Shown here: positions 18,696 through 27,574 of the stretch, one piece after another
How the letters are laid out: each line of letters begins with the position of its first letter
Position numbering within the stretch: position 1 is the stretch's first letter
Origin: JAAOIF01 sp965206195
GTDB taxonomy: Bacteria; Pseudomonadota; Gammaproteobacteria; PS1; Pseudothioglobaceae
NCBI GenBank assembly: GCA_965206195.1
Contig: CBDBIZ010000011.1
Location: 496,001-560,000 of the forward strand
DNA length: 64,000 nucleotides
Reading direction: 5' to 3'
Notes under the pieces: generated by a model
Told to the model about the DNA's origin: nothing
What the model saw: only the letters and a program-made list of their open reading frames with translations
Database searches by the model: none
Program-made: the position numbers and the translations under genes

Positions 18696-21176
18696 TTACT
18701 TAATCACGGGATTGTCCCAAGAACCTGTAATTTTATACTCAAATTCAGCTACAGTATCAACAACAGCATTCATCACTTTGCCATCAAATAAAAATTTATC
18801 AACCACCCAAACCCCAAGCCCTGCCAAGCCACCGCCTGCCAAATAAGTAGCAATGGGTACGGAATCACTAATGGCAGGGCGTACTTTTGCGCTCAAGTTG
18901 TATTGCTTGTCAACAATATTACTATGACCCGTTAGACGAATGTCAGAAGAAGAAGCACTTAATTCAAAATTGTCAATTTTTGCTAAGGAGTCCTTCAAAT
19001 AAACACTAGCTTGAATTTTGTCATAAGCAAAACCTTTACTGGTTAAATCGCTCATTTGCAGTTTTAGACGTCGAGCAATTGATTGAATATTAAGTAGTGA
19101 TAGCAATCTACCAATATTTGGGTCTTGGTCGGTAAACACGCCCTGTTGAACTTTCATAGCCATATATCCAGAGATGTTTTGCAAGTTAATATTCCAAGGT
19201 TCACACTGACAAAATAGGCGCACATCAATATCAAACTGACCCCCTTCAACCTGCTCCTCAACGCCCAGTTTTTCTAAAAAATCAGCAAGCCTCTCTCCCC
19301 TAGCCTTTGTTACCAATGTGGTAATGCCATTTAACCAATTGCCATCAAAGCTAAGGTTGTGTTGATCAATACCAATACCATCAAACTCTAAATTATTAAT
19401 ATTGAGTATTTTTTGTCCAGAGTGCAATTCTACTTTAAAATCTGGCAATTGATAATCATCTACATAGATACCCTTGGACTTAAGGTACATACTCGGCAAA
19501 TCACTGGGTAAAAAATGCCAATTGCCCTTAATTTTATCCAATGTGGCTATCTTTAAATCTAGCAGTGTCACGCGAGGTAGGTTGTTATCATTCAGCACAA
19601 TTTCTACCTCAGTTTGTAATACTTCAGAGGTAATTTGTGTCCGCCATAATTGTTTGCTTTGCTGGCTAATGTAGGTATTAAATTTATTTTGTTGATCGAT
19701 CAATTCAACGGCAAATAAACTGTCTTGATTATTTGCTCTGTCGCTAGGATTAACTCGAATATCAAAAGCTCTATTGCGAATATTGCCACTACCTTGTGTG
19801 GTAATTGTATTATTATGAAACCCCAGCACAGAATCAAAATCCTCAACCACAATATCACCGTCCAAAACCGTTAAACGATTGTTTAACAGGCGTAAATCCA
19901 CCTCAATGATTGGCTGCCTTGAATCCAAAGGAATAATCAAATTCATAACGCCTAACAACTCGCCAGATAATGTAAATTGTTCAGGTATCGATGTGGTAGT
20001 GTTTCTCAAAGGCGTGGTTTTTAAAAATTCAATCAGCTGCTCGCTTTGCGTGCTAAACTTGCCCGCCACCTCAGCGTCCAAAAATTGTCCAGTCATATCT
20101 CGTATTGCTACGTGAATATTATTTAAAGGTATGTTGTTTAACACACTACTATTAACTTCAATATCAAGACGCTTGCCATTTATTTTAATCATTGCATCTA
20201 ATTGTTTTAAAGTTGGCCACTGCGTATCAAATAATAACTTGGCATCGCTAAGATGAGCGGTGAAATTTATCGGTGCTAGTGTTTGTGCTGATAGGTTTTG
20301 CGTAATATCAATATTAATATTATTTAACTCACCAGCTATAAATGCCTGGTTGAGCCAATCACTGGTTTCTTGACCGACAATGCTTGCAGGCAAATATTGG
20401 GAAACATCAACCAAATTCATACGCTGTGCTACACCTTTAAACTCAAGAAAATCCTGTCCGTTTGGATTGCCTACCTGTCCTTGTTCGTGATACATTTTCA
20501 ACATTGATACCAATTTAAAGTCCTCACCGTCAATTGTTACTGGCAGACTCAATTCTGCAAATTTTTCCATTTGTGAGCGTGGGAAAGTTGCACTGATATT
20601 AAAGGCTTTACCGCCAAACATTTGCTGTGCTATGTTTAATTTCAACTGCGTTTTATCAATGGATAATACCAATGGCATCAGTTCAAAATTATAATCACCA
20701 GTGATGCTGGTTTTATCGATATTAACGGTTTTAAACAGCTCTAACGCCGACAAAACTTCGGGTGTAACAAAGGATTTAATATCTGCCATATTAAAATCAG
20801 TCATACCAGAATAAATATTGAGCGTATCAATATAAACTTTGCTGGGATTGCGCACATCATCAAATATATTAAGCCAATCTAGCTGCCAGTGCAGGTTTTC
20901 AATCAATATCAAGGATTGTTGATCCTCAATAGAGGCGATGTCAACATCGTGAATACGTAATGCTATGTTACCCTCTTTAAGATCAAAAGTGATTTTAGAG
21001 AGTTTGATATCCAGCCCACTAACACTAGACAATTGTTGCTCAATAGGAGTCTTTATAAAGGCTGGAAAGGCTACAAAAAAACCCACTATCAGCACAATCA
21101 ATAATGCGACAATTGCACCAATCCAAGTGCTGATTTTAAGTACTTTAACACTACGACTAAGTGCGCGGCGTATCAT
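18696..21176 (-). CDS. yhdP: YhdP-like AsmA-family envelope protein
   Basis: YhdP belongs to the AsmA-like bridge proteins thought to carry phospholipids from inner to outer membrane. The 826-residue protein begins with one N-terminal anchor (about residues 16-40, ISTWIGAIVALLIVLIVG) and a long beta-rich periplasmic region. It ends with the family C-terminal region (DNFELSASSSDIRLTGHSNI and AVVDTVAEFEYKITGSWDNP). E. coli YhdP is about 1,270 residues, so this version is roughly a third shorter, apparently by loss in the repetitive middle. It overlaps the upstream gene by 4 bases and abuts tldD. Confidence 0.85.
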   Translation of the reverse strand: MIRRALSRSVKVLKISTWIGAIVALLIVLIVGFFVAFPAFIKTPIEQQLSSVSGLDIKLSKITFDLKEGNIALRIHDVDIASIEDQQSLILIENLHWQLDWLNIFDDVRNPSKVYIDTLNIYSGMTDFNMADIKSFVTPEVLSALELFKTVNIDKTSITGDYNFELMPLVLSIDKTQLKLNIAQQMFGGKAFNISATFPRSQMEKFAELSLPVTIDGEDFKLVSMLKMYHEQGQVGNPNGQDFLEFKGVAQRMNLVDVSQYLPASIVGQETSDWLNQAFIAGELNNINIDITQNLSAQTLAPINFTAHLSDAKLLFDTQWPTLKQLDAMIKINGKRLDIEVNSSVLNNIPLNNIHVAIRDMTGQFLDAEVAGKFSTQSEQLIEFLKTTPLRNTTTSIPEQFTLSGELLGVMNLIIPLDSRQPIIEVDLRLLNNRLTVLDGDIVVEDFDSVLGFHNNTITTQGSGNIRNRAFDIRVNPSDRANNQDSLFAVELIDQQNKFNTYISQQSKQLWRTQITSEVLQTEVEIVLNDNNLPRVTLLDLKIATLDKIKGNWHFLPSDLPSMYLKSKGIYVDDYQLPDFKVELHSGQKILNINNLEFDGIGIDQHNLSFDGNWLNGITTLVTKARGERLADFLEKLGVEEQVEGGQFDIDVRLFCQCEPWNINLQNISGYMAMKVQQGVFTDQDPNIGRLLSLLNIQSIARRLKLQMSDLTSKGFAYDKIQASVYLKDSLAKIDNFELSASSSDIRLTGHSNIVDKQYNLSAKVRPAISDSVPIATYLAGGGLAGLGVWVVDKFLFDGKVMNAVVDTVAEFEYKITGSWDNPVIK

Positions 21177-21652
21177 TGAAAGATACCTAAATCTTTATTT
21201 TTCTCAACCTTATCCGTCTTAAAAACTTGCCCATTCATGGCAATATAAATACCTGATTTTTGCAGTTGTACAACACTAATCGCTGCGCCCAGATTAAATA
21301 ATGCCTCGGAATTTTTAACCGCATACGGTATCATTGCACCAAATAAAACGATGGTTTTATGCTTGATGTGCTGGTCTAATAATTTTGCGGTTTCAACCAT
21401 AGTATCGGTGCCGTGGGTGATGATGATATGCTGCCTATCACAATCCAGACATTTAGACACGATTAACTCCCTATCTCGGTCAGTCATCTCCAGACTGTCT
21501 TTTAAAAATAATACTTCGGTGACAATATCGAGCGTTGAACCACTGCGATTAAGCATCTCAACAATGTGTGTGTTTTCAAACACCAGTTCGCCAGTTAACC
21601 GATTATAAACCTTGTCAATTGTCCCGCCAGTAATAAATAATTTAACTGTCAT
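21173..21652 (-). CDS. Single-domain asparaginase-like protein
   Basis: The 159 residues match only the N-terminal domain of L-asparaginases: FITGGTIDKVY near residues 6-16, with the first catalytic Thr, and IITHGTDTMVETA, with the Thr-Asp pair. The C-terminal domain that completes the active site in type I and II enzymes is missing, and the frame ends cleanly. Short proteins of this kind occur as a separate group in gammaproteobacteria, so this is probably not a truncation, but the substrate is unknown. It overlaps yhdP by 4 bases and lies 222 bases after yggS. Confidence 0.7.
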   Translation of the reverse strand: MTVKLFITGGTIDKVYNRLTGELVFENTHIVEMLNRSGSTLDIVTEVLFLKDSLEMTDRDRELIVSKCLDCDRQHIIITHGTDTMVETAKLLDQHIKHKTIVLFGAMIPYAVKNSEALFNLGAAISVVQLQKSGIYIAMNGQVFKTDKVEKNKDLGIFQ

Positions 21653-21874
21653 GACCTAAATGATACTTCATTGAAATGCTTAGTATGTAATAAATCATAG
21701 CTCAAATCTTGAGTGCTTTTCCAAAATAAATACCAAATATGTTGTGAACAATAAAAACCAGCATTACTACTTTTTTCAATAATCTGCTATTGCTTGTTTT
21801 TTGACTTGATTCAACTAGTTTGAGGCAAATTTTTCAAAAAAAATGTGTTTGAAATTTTCATCAGACTCTTATTT

Positions 21875-22501
21875 TCAAACTCTCTTGCCAAAAATATCCG
21901 TGCCAATACGCACAAACGTTGCACCAAACTCAATTGCCAATTCTAAATCATCACTCATGCCCATTGAAAGTGTATCAAGTATTGGATATTGGTTGATAAT
22001 TATTTGCATTCTTTTAAAACTCTGTTTGCTGTTATTAGGGATTGGAATACACATAAAACCGCGTAAATTGAGGTTTTCCAAAGTTTGTACTTGGGTAACC
22101 AAATCAGCAATTTCTGCTACTAAAACACCTGACTTAGTAGACTCGTTGTCAATATTCACTTGTAATAAAATATTTAACTTGGCTAACGATTGAGGGCGTT
22201 GTTCATTCAGCCGTTGGGCAATTTTAAAACGGTCAACACTATGCACCCAAGCAAAATTTTGGGCAATTTTTTGAGTTTTATTGGACTGAATCGGTCCAAT
22301 AAAATGCCAAACCAAGTTTTGTCCTTGCAAGGCATTAATCTTTTCCAAGGCTTCTTGCAAATAATTCTCGCCAAAATGACGTTGCCCACAATCAATGGCT
22401 TGTTGAAGTTCTGCCACACCTTTGGTTTTACTAACGGCAATTAGCGTGGCTTTTGCGTTGCCAATACGGCGGTGAACTTTGGCTAAATTGTCTTTAATCA
22501 A
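21875..22501 (-). CDS. yggS: Pyridoxal-phosphate homeostasis protein YggS
   Basis: YggS (PLPBP) is a small fold-type III PLP-binding protein that buffers cellular PLP. The 208-residue protein has the PLP lysine in LIAVSKTKG near residue 26, then FGENYLQEALEK, WHFIGPIQSNK, SMGMSDDLELAIEFGATFVRIGTDIFG, all family signatures. It is slightly shorter than the usual 230. The start overlaps the pyrK stop by 4 bases. Downstream, 21653-21874 holds no recognisable gene. Confidence 0.93.
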   Translation of the reverse strand: MIKDNLAKVHRRIGNAKATLIAVSKTKGVAELQQAIDCGQRHFGENYLQEALEKINALQGQNLVWHFIGPIQSNKTQKIAQNFAWVHSVDRFKIAQRLNEQRPQSLAKLNILLQVNIDNESTKSGVLVAEIADLVTQVQTLENLNLRGFMCIPIPNNSKQSFKRMQIIINQYPILDTLSMGMSDDLELAIEFGATFVRIGTDIFGKRV

Positions 22502-23346
22502 AATACACTTTGTGCATCAAATACTGGGCCATCCACACAAACACGTTTCATTGCCGTGCCGCTACCGGTCTTGACCTCAACCACACACCCCGCGCAGCCA
22601 CCCACGGCGCAAGCCATATATTCTTCAAGCGATACTTGGCAAGGTAAGTTATAGGCTTTAGCCAATTTTGCCGTGGCTACTAACATTGGGGGTGGTCCGC
22701 AGGCGTAGATTTCAACTTCTGAGTGCTTATCAACAGATAATGTGTCTAAATATTCTTTGGCTAAATCTGTTGTGTAGCCTTGATAAACACCTTCGTAGTT
22801 TTGTAGGCTTGCCAAACGACAGGCGACATTCCAATCCTCTAGTAGCGCCATAGTGGCGCCCACCTTATGCTTTGGATCAATATGACTTTTGACTAAATCA
22901 AATGGAAAGGGCACTTCCGAGCCCAAAATCACAAAAGGATTATAACCATCAATGTCTTTGAGTTGTTGGGCAAGTGCAATCATCGGTGGCATCCCCACAC
23001 CACCACCAATCAATAAGGGTAATTTTTTATCGTTGAGCGCAAAACCATTGCCAATTGGACCAATCACCGATAAGATTTCACCAATTTTTCTCTCAGCCAG
23101 CTGACGCGTGCCTTCGCCAACCACTTTGTAGAGCAAATCAAAAGTATTATTTTCAATATCCACTGACATGATAGAAATTGGTCTGCGCATCGATAACGCA
23201 TCAGACACACTAATATGCACAAACTGGCCAGGCTTGGTGGCGTGTGCAATCTCAGGCGAATCTAGGGTTAGAATATATTGCTCACCTGCAAATTGATAAT
23301 GCGCTAAAATTTGACAATCAACAACCTGAATACTACCGCTAGTCAT
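22498..23346 (-). CDS. pyrK: Dihydroorotate dehydrogenase electron-transfer subunit-like flavoprotein (PyrK family)
   Basis: PyrK proteins pass electrons from class 1B dihydroorotate dehydrogenase to NAD through FAD and a 2Fe-2S cluster. The 282-residue protein shows the FAD motif MRRPISIMSV near residue 55, the NAD-binding LLIGGGVGMPP near 112, the YACGPPPMLVA segment, and the C-terminal cluster CAVGGCAGCVV with a fourth Cys in RVCVDGPVF. It lies between argB and yggS, with no pyrD in the window, so the partner oxidoreductase is unknown. PyrK is the best call within the ferredoxin-reductase superfamily. Confidence 0.8.
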   Translation of the reverse strand: MTSGSIQVVDCQILAHYQFAGEQYILTLDSPEIAHATKPGQFVHISVSDALSMRRPISIMSVDIENNTFDLLYKVVGEGTRQLAERKIGEILSVIGPIGNGFALNDKKLPLLIGGGVGMPPMIALAQQLKDIDGYNPFVILGSEVPFPFDLVKSHIDPKHKVGATMALLEDWNVACRLASLQNYEGVYQGYTTDLAKEYLDTLSVDKHSEVEIYACGPPPMLVATAKLAKAYNLPCQVSLEEYMACAVGGCAGCVVEVKTGSGTAMKRVCVDGPVFDAQSVF

Positions 23347-24214
23347 TACAAATCAACGTACCTACACCACTATCAGTAAACACTTCTAATAGCACAGCGT
23401 GGGCAACACGTCCATCAATAATATGGGTGGATTTCACCCCGTTTTTCACCGCCGATAAGGCACAAGCAATCTTTGGCAGCATGCCACCACGAATCACACC
23501 GTCTTGAATAAGTTTATCAACAGTTTTGGCATCTAAACCAGTTAGCAAATTATGCTCAGCATCTAGTAATCCTACGGTATTCGTGAGTAAAATCAGTTTT
23601 TCTGCACCGAGTGCCTCAGCAATGCTACCCGCCACCAAATCCGCATTGATATTATAAGAAAAACCATCCTTACCAACGCCAATCGGAGCAATCACAGGGA
23701 TAAAATCGCCTTTTAGCAATAAATCAATGACTGAAGTGTCAATATTATCTATCTCGCCAACATGACCTAGGTCAATAATCTCTGAGGTTTGGTGTTCAAG
23801 ATGTTTGAGCTTTTTGGCTGAGATTAAACTGCCGTCTTTACCTGTTAAACCAATCGAGTGACCACCATGCTGATGAATCAGATTAACAATTTCTTTATTC
23901 ACCAAACCACCCAAAACCATTTCTACCACGTCCATAGTTTCACTATCAGTAACACGCATGCCGCCGACAAATTCACTTTGTTTGCCAATTTTTTCTAAAG
24001 TTTTACCGATTTGTGGTCCGCCACCATGCACCACAATCGGGTTCATGCCAACAGATTTCATTAAAACGATATCGCGGGCAAAACTGGATTTTAGTTTTTC
24101 ATCCACCATCGCATTACCACCGTATTTAATCACAATGGTTTTGCCTTGAAATTTTTGAATATACGGCAGTGCTTCAGTTAAAACACTGGCGATATTATGC
24201 ACGTTGCCAGACAT
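23339..24214 (-). CDS. argB: Acetylglutamate kinase
   Basis: ArgB phosphorylates N-acetylglutamate in the second step of arginine synthesis. The 291-residue protein has the amino-acid-kinase motifs VIKYGGNAM near residue 28 and VVHGGGPQIGKTLEK near 62, plus INADLVAGSIAEALGAEKLILLT and GGMLPKIACALSAVKNGV. The long N-terminal part is of the type seen in arginine-feedback-sensitive enzymes, but sensitivity cannot be judged here. It is first in argB-pyrK-yggS and overlaps pyrK by 8 bases. Confidence 0.96.
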   Translation of the reverse strand: MSGNVHNIASVLTEALPYIQKFQGKTIVIKYGGNAMVDEKLKSSFARDIVLMKSVGMNPIVVHGGGPQIGKTLEKIGKQSEFVGGMRVTDSETMDVVEMVLGGLVNKEIVNLIHQHGGHSIGLTGKDGSLISAKKLKHLEHQTSEIIDLGHVGEIDNIDTSVIDLLLKGDFIPVIAPIGVGKDGFSYNINADLVAGSIAEALGAEKLILLTNTVGLLDAEHNLLTGLDAKTVDKLIQDGVIRGGMLPKIACALSAVKNGVKSTHIIDGRVAHAVLLEVFTDSGVGTLICND

Positions 24215-24253
24215 AAGTTTTTAATACATCAATTAATTAACGTGCTATTTTAC

Positions 24254-24416
24254 AGAGACCTTTGCAACAATAGAGATGATTAGCAAAATGGCACTATTGC
24301 TGAGGTGATATTTTTTCAAACCTTGTCCTAGCGGGGCTAAGGCACTATTTGAAAAATTATCAAGGCGGTGGAGGGTGATGTTTTAGATGATTATTCCCAT
24401 GGTTGCAAAGGCCTCT
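24254..24416. mobile_element. Short non-coding element with terminal inverted repeats (MITE-like)
   Basis: AGAGACCTTTGCAACAA at 24254-24270 is mirrored at the other end by TTGCAAAGGCCTCT at 24403-24416, an imperfect inverted repeat of about 17 bases bounding 163 bases. No transposase frame is present. The interior repeats an inverted motif (GGCACTATT occurs twice, near 24290 and 24342). The ends recall IS5-family termini, so it is probably a non-autonomous relic. A collapsed copy of the same ends lies at 16869-16900. Confidence 0.6.
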
Positions 24417-24445
24417 TGCAGCGACAAAAGGCAACACGAAGATTT

Positions 24446-24844
24446 TTACTGCTTAAATCTTGCATCATATTTTTGTTGAATGGCTAAGGGCCAAAGACTA
24501 TAAAGATAATCTAATATTGCTTGTTTTTCAGCCTTATTCAACTTATCTTTAAACCCTGGCATAACCCCACCAAGCCTGACGCCGCCTTCATCAATGGTGC
24601 GCAGTAGTACCTTTGGCGAATGATGCCAAGTATGCGCACTGCCGTTCAGTGGTGGTGCAGGATATTTGCCATTAACAGGGGTTTTCCAGTCTGCCACCAA
24701 GCCTTGCCCTGCTTCGCCATGACACACAGTACAGTTTTTATCAAAAGTGGTTTTACCCAGCTCAACATTAGAGGCGTTGCTCGTATCATCACCGCCAAAA
24801 CAACCCGATAACAATAACACACTGAATAAAATTATTATTTTCAT
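24446..24844 (-). CDS. c-type cytochrome lipoprotein of the copper cassette
   Basis: This 132-residue protein is a monoheme cytochrome c. The lipobox LLLSGC places a lipidated Cys at about residue 15, so it is probably anchored in the membrane and faces the periplasm. The heme site is CTVCH near residue 38 and the likely distal Met is in GGVMPGF near residue 97. It is the last gene after copA and copB, separated from copB by 80 bases that contain a perfect dyad. The position suggests an electron-transfer partner of the multicopper oxidase, which is an inference. Confidence 0.85.
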   Translation of the reverse strand: MKIIILFSVLLLSGCFGGDDTSNASNVELGKTTFDKNCTVCHGEAGQGLVADWKTPVNGKYPAPPLNGSAHTWHHSPKVLLRTIDEGGVRLGGVMPGFKDKLNKAEKQAILDYLYSLWPLAIQQKYDARFKQ

Positions 24845-24865
24845 ATTTTCTTCTTGACTTAATTT

Positions 24866-24887
24866 GGGTCTTAACCAGTTAAGACCC
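24866..24887. promoter_or_regulatory. Perfect 22-base dyad between copB and the cytochrome gene
   Basis: GGGTCTTAAC and GTTAAGACCC form a perfect 10-base inverted repeat around CA. An A-run flanks one side (24890-24897), which reads as T-run before, not after, the hairpin on the transcribed strand. It therefore does not fit a copB terminator. It ends 21 bases before the cytochrome ATG and could be an operator or an mRNA-stabilising or processing hairpin. Confidence 0.5.
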
Positions 24888-24924
24888 TTAAAAAAAATTA
24901 ATGTAGTGAACTCATGTTATCAGA

Positions 24925-25629
24925 CTAAAACCAAAAACGCACACCTGCTACAATTTGTGCATCTTCAATATCCTCACCTTCAGCACGACTAAAGTCAGCC
25001 GTATTGCCATATTTTTTCTCCCAGTTAATCCCGATAAAAGGGGCGAACTCACGGCTGATTTCATAACGCAGTCTTAACCCAAGTTCAAGATCAGACAAGC
25101 CTTTACCAGTGCCAACTGCTGAATCATCCTTGCTAAAAATATTGAACTCTATTTCTGGATATAGTACCAATTTTTGACTAAGCGGGTATTCATATTCAGC
25201 ATCTAAGCGCGCTGAAAGTTGTCCAGATTCGCCAATAAATAATGCACCGTCAACTTCAAACAAATAGGGTGCTAATCCTTGAGCAGAAATGACAGCCCAA
25301 TTGCGACTTGGCTTGGGGTTAAAGTCTATTCTAACCCCAAACTGAACATCCCAAAAAGCAGATACAGCCTTTGAATACAATAATTGCAGTTCAAAATCTT
25401 CACCTTCACCATTGACTCTCTCGCCTTCGGTTTTGAGCCAAAATTTGTCCAGGTCTTTACCTGCCCAAGCATCAATATCCCAAACTATGATATTGCCCTC
25501 ATCAGCATTTCTAACCTCAATTTCCCCCATGACTTTGGTCAACACAGGGTCGTCGTCCATGCCACTTGCAAATGATTGTGATATCAAAGCAAATAAGCAA
25601 CTGATTGTTATTAATTTTAAATATTTCAT
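24925..25629 (-). CDS. copB: Copper resistance protein B (outer-membrane)
   Basis: CopB/PcoB proteins form an outer-membrane beta-barrel that helps sequester or export copper. This 234-residue copy has a signal peptide (cleavage after SQSFASG) and the conserved block WDIDAWAGKDLDKFWLKTEGE near residues 50-70. Alternating beta strands follow, ending in the aromatic terminus GVRFWF typical of barrels. It lacks the long Met/His-rich N-terminal stretch of classic CopB. A ribosome-binding AGGAGAAA precedes the start, 16 bases after copA. Confidence 0.92.
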   Translation of the reverse strand: MKYLKLITISCLFALISQSFASGMDDDPVLTKVMGEIEVRNADEGNIIVWDIDAWAGKDLDKFWLKTEGERVNGEGEDFELQLLYSKAVSAFWDVQFGVRIDFNPKPSRNWAVISAQGLAPYLFEVDGALFIGESGQLSARLDAEYEYPLSQKLVLYPEIEFNIFSKDDSAVGTGKGLSDLELGLRLRYEISREFAPFIGINWEKKYGNTADFSRAEGEDIEDAQIVAGVRFWF

Positions 25630-25645
25630 TACTTTTCTCCTTTAA

Positions 25646-27481
25646 TTAAACCACATCCACACGACGAAACATGCCCAACATGTGATATAACAAATGACAG
25701 TGATATGCCCACGAGCCTTTAGCATCAACAATAACGCGATAGCTGATTTTTGCCCCTGGTTGTACAATCACTGTATGTTTGCGCGGAATATACATATTAT
25801 CCCCAGTTTCTAAATCACTCCATAGTCCGTGCAGGTGCATCGGATGATTCATCATTGTGTCGTTCACAAGGGTAATACGCACTACCTCGCCAAACTTAAG
25901 CTCTAGTGGTTTGGCATCAGCAAACTTAATCCCATTAATCGACCACATATAACGGCTCATGTTGCCGGTTAAATGTAGCTCAATTTCTCGGTCTGGGTCT
26001 GGGTAGTTATGTGTCATACGCAGATTACGTAAATCTGCATAGGTTAATACTTTCCTACCATTATTACGCAAACCTACGCCGGGATCATCCAAACGATATT
26101 GCGGACTGGCTGAGCGCATGTCCACATGCGGACCAAACTCGCTGTCTGCATGGGTAATGGACGATTTCATATTTGACATATCATGTCCCATTTTTGAATG
26201 ATCCATTGTAGGTTTGGGTGCATTCATGACGCCATGTCCCATTTTTGAATGGTCCATTCCAGCCATTGTCGTTTGCTTCATGTTCATCGAACCATGATTC
26301 ATTTTTGAATGATCCACCACTTTGTCTGACTTTGACATGTTCATTGAGCCATGATTCATGTGTGACATGTCCATACCCATATCACTATGAGTTAGGCTTG
26401 GCACTGCATCCATCTTTGGCACTTTACCAGTCATTGATGCGTTTGGCGTTAAGGTACCGCGTGCATAACCAGAACGCGCAATATCTTGAGCAAAAATGGT
26501 ATAAGCCATATCGTCTTTTGGTTCGACAATAACGTCATAAGTCTCAGACACACCAATCCTAAATTCGTCAACAGACACTGGCTGAATATTCTGCCCATCC
26601 GCTGCCACCACACTCATCTTCAAGCCCGGAATACGCACGTCAAAAAAGGTCATGGCAGAACCATTAATAAATCTCAATCTGACTTTTTCACCCTTATTAA
26701 ACAAACCAACCCAGCCTTTGTCTGGCGTTATACCATTGGTTAAATAAGTGTAAGTGTAGCCAGTTACGTCCGATAAATCACGCTGGCTCATGCGCATTTG
26801 GTTCCACATTTTTCTATCATTCCAAGTGTTTTCCAGACCTTTTTTCTCGATGTCACTCATCAAATCACCATGCGTACGCTCGTTAAAGTTGTAATAATGC
26901 GAAAGTTTTTTTAGCTTAGCGTACACATCATTTGGATCCTCATCCGTCCAATCAGAGAGCATTACGACATAATCTTTATCATAAGACACTGGATCTTTGT
27001 CCATTGGGTCGATCACAATCGGGCCGTACAAGCCCGTTTGCTCCTGAAAACCAGAGTGTGAGTGATACCAATACGTGCCGCTTTGCTTGGCTTTAAAACG
27101 ATAAGTAAAGGTTTGCCCTGGTTTAATGCCGTGAAAATCATTACTGATATCAGGTACGCCATCCATCTCTGATGGCAAAATCAAACCATGCCAATGAATA
27201 GAAGTGGTTTCTTTAAGGTTATTTTTAACATGTAAGGTAATCATTTCCCCTTCTTTGAATCTTAAAAGCGGCGCAGGTAGAGAATTGTTAACTGTGGTTG
27301 CTTTACGTATGGTGCCAGTAAAATTCACATCCTGCTCGCCAATACTTAGGTTAAACACATTGCCAGTTAAAGTGTGGCTATCACGACGCATCCCAGCAAA
27401 CAAAATACTGGGATTAATCGCTAAAGCACCCACACCTAAAGCCATGCCTTTGACGAATTTTCGTCTTGAAATTATATTCAT
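25646..27481 (-). CDS. copA: Copper resistance multicopper oxidase CopA
   Basis: CopA/PcoA oxidises Cu(I) in the periplasm. The ATG at 27481 is chosen because GGAG lies 7 bases before it and overlaps the alternative ATG at 27493. The protein (611 residues) begins with a twin-arginine signal, SRRKFVKGMALGVG. Copper ligands are visible in IHWHGLILP, YWYHSHSGFQEQ, HPMHLHGLW and AYHCHLLYHMLGMFR. Residues about 365-440 contain four imperfect Met/His repeats (forms of DHSKMxHGxMN) likely to bind Cu(I). It heads toward copB in the same operon. Confidence 0.95.
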   Translation of the reverse strand: MNIISRRKFVKGMALGVGALAINPSILFAGMRRDSHTLTGNVFNLSIGEQDVNFTGTIRKATTVNNSLPAPLLRFKEGEMITLHVKNNLKETTSIHWHGLILPSEMDGVPDISNDFHGIKPGQTFTYRFKAKQSGTYWYHSHSGFQEQTGLYGPIVIDPMDKDPVSYDKDYVVMLSDWTDEDPNDVYAKLKKLSHYYNFNERTHGDLMSDIEKKGLENTWNDRKMWNQMRMSQRDLSDVTGYTYTYLTNGITPDKGWVGLFNKGEKVRLRFINGSAMTFFDVRIPGLKMSVVAADGQNIQPVSVDEFRIGVSETYDVIVEPKDDMAYTIFAQDIARSGYARGTLTPNASMTGKVPKMDAVPSLTHSDMGMDMSHMNHGSMNMSKSDKVVDHSKMNHGSMNMKQTTMAGMDHSKMGHGVMNAPKPTMDHSKMGHDMSNMKSSITHADSEFGPHVDMRSASPQYRLDDPGVGLRNNGRKVLTYADLRNLRMTHNYPDPDREIELHLTGNMSRYMWSINGIKFADAKPLELKFGEVVRITLVNDTMMNHPMHLHGLWSDLETGDNMYIPRKHTVIVQPGAKISYRVIVDAKGSWAYHCHLLYHMLGMFRRVDVV

Positions 27482-27537
27482 TATTTTCTCCAAAATTAAT
27501 TTATAACTGACGATAAAAAAAATCGTCGTCCTTTTAA

Positions 27538-27564
27538 CAAAAAAATAGTTAAAGCCTAAGGCTT
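27538..27564 (-). terminator. Weak terminator or attenuator before copA
   Basis: On the minus strand AAGCC-TTA-GGCTT forms a 5-base stem, followed about 7 bases later by a run of seven T. It lies just after the small Cys-rich gene and before copA. A second hairpin (GACGAT around a seven-base loop, 27509-27527) comes next. Together they may tune how much copA is transcribed. Confidence 0.4.
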
Positions 27565-27574
27565 CAAATAGGAT

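Noticed and set aside
21653..21874. A short gene between yggS and the asparaginase-like gene
   Set aside because: Only short, uncharacteristic open stretches occur and none has a start with a ribosome-binding site.
26160..26400. Repeats in this interval as a CRISPR or tandem DNA repeat
   Set aside because: They are in-frame and encode the imperfect Met/His repeats of CopA; there are no spacers.
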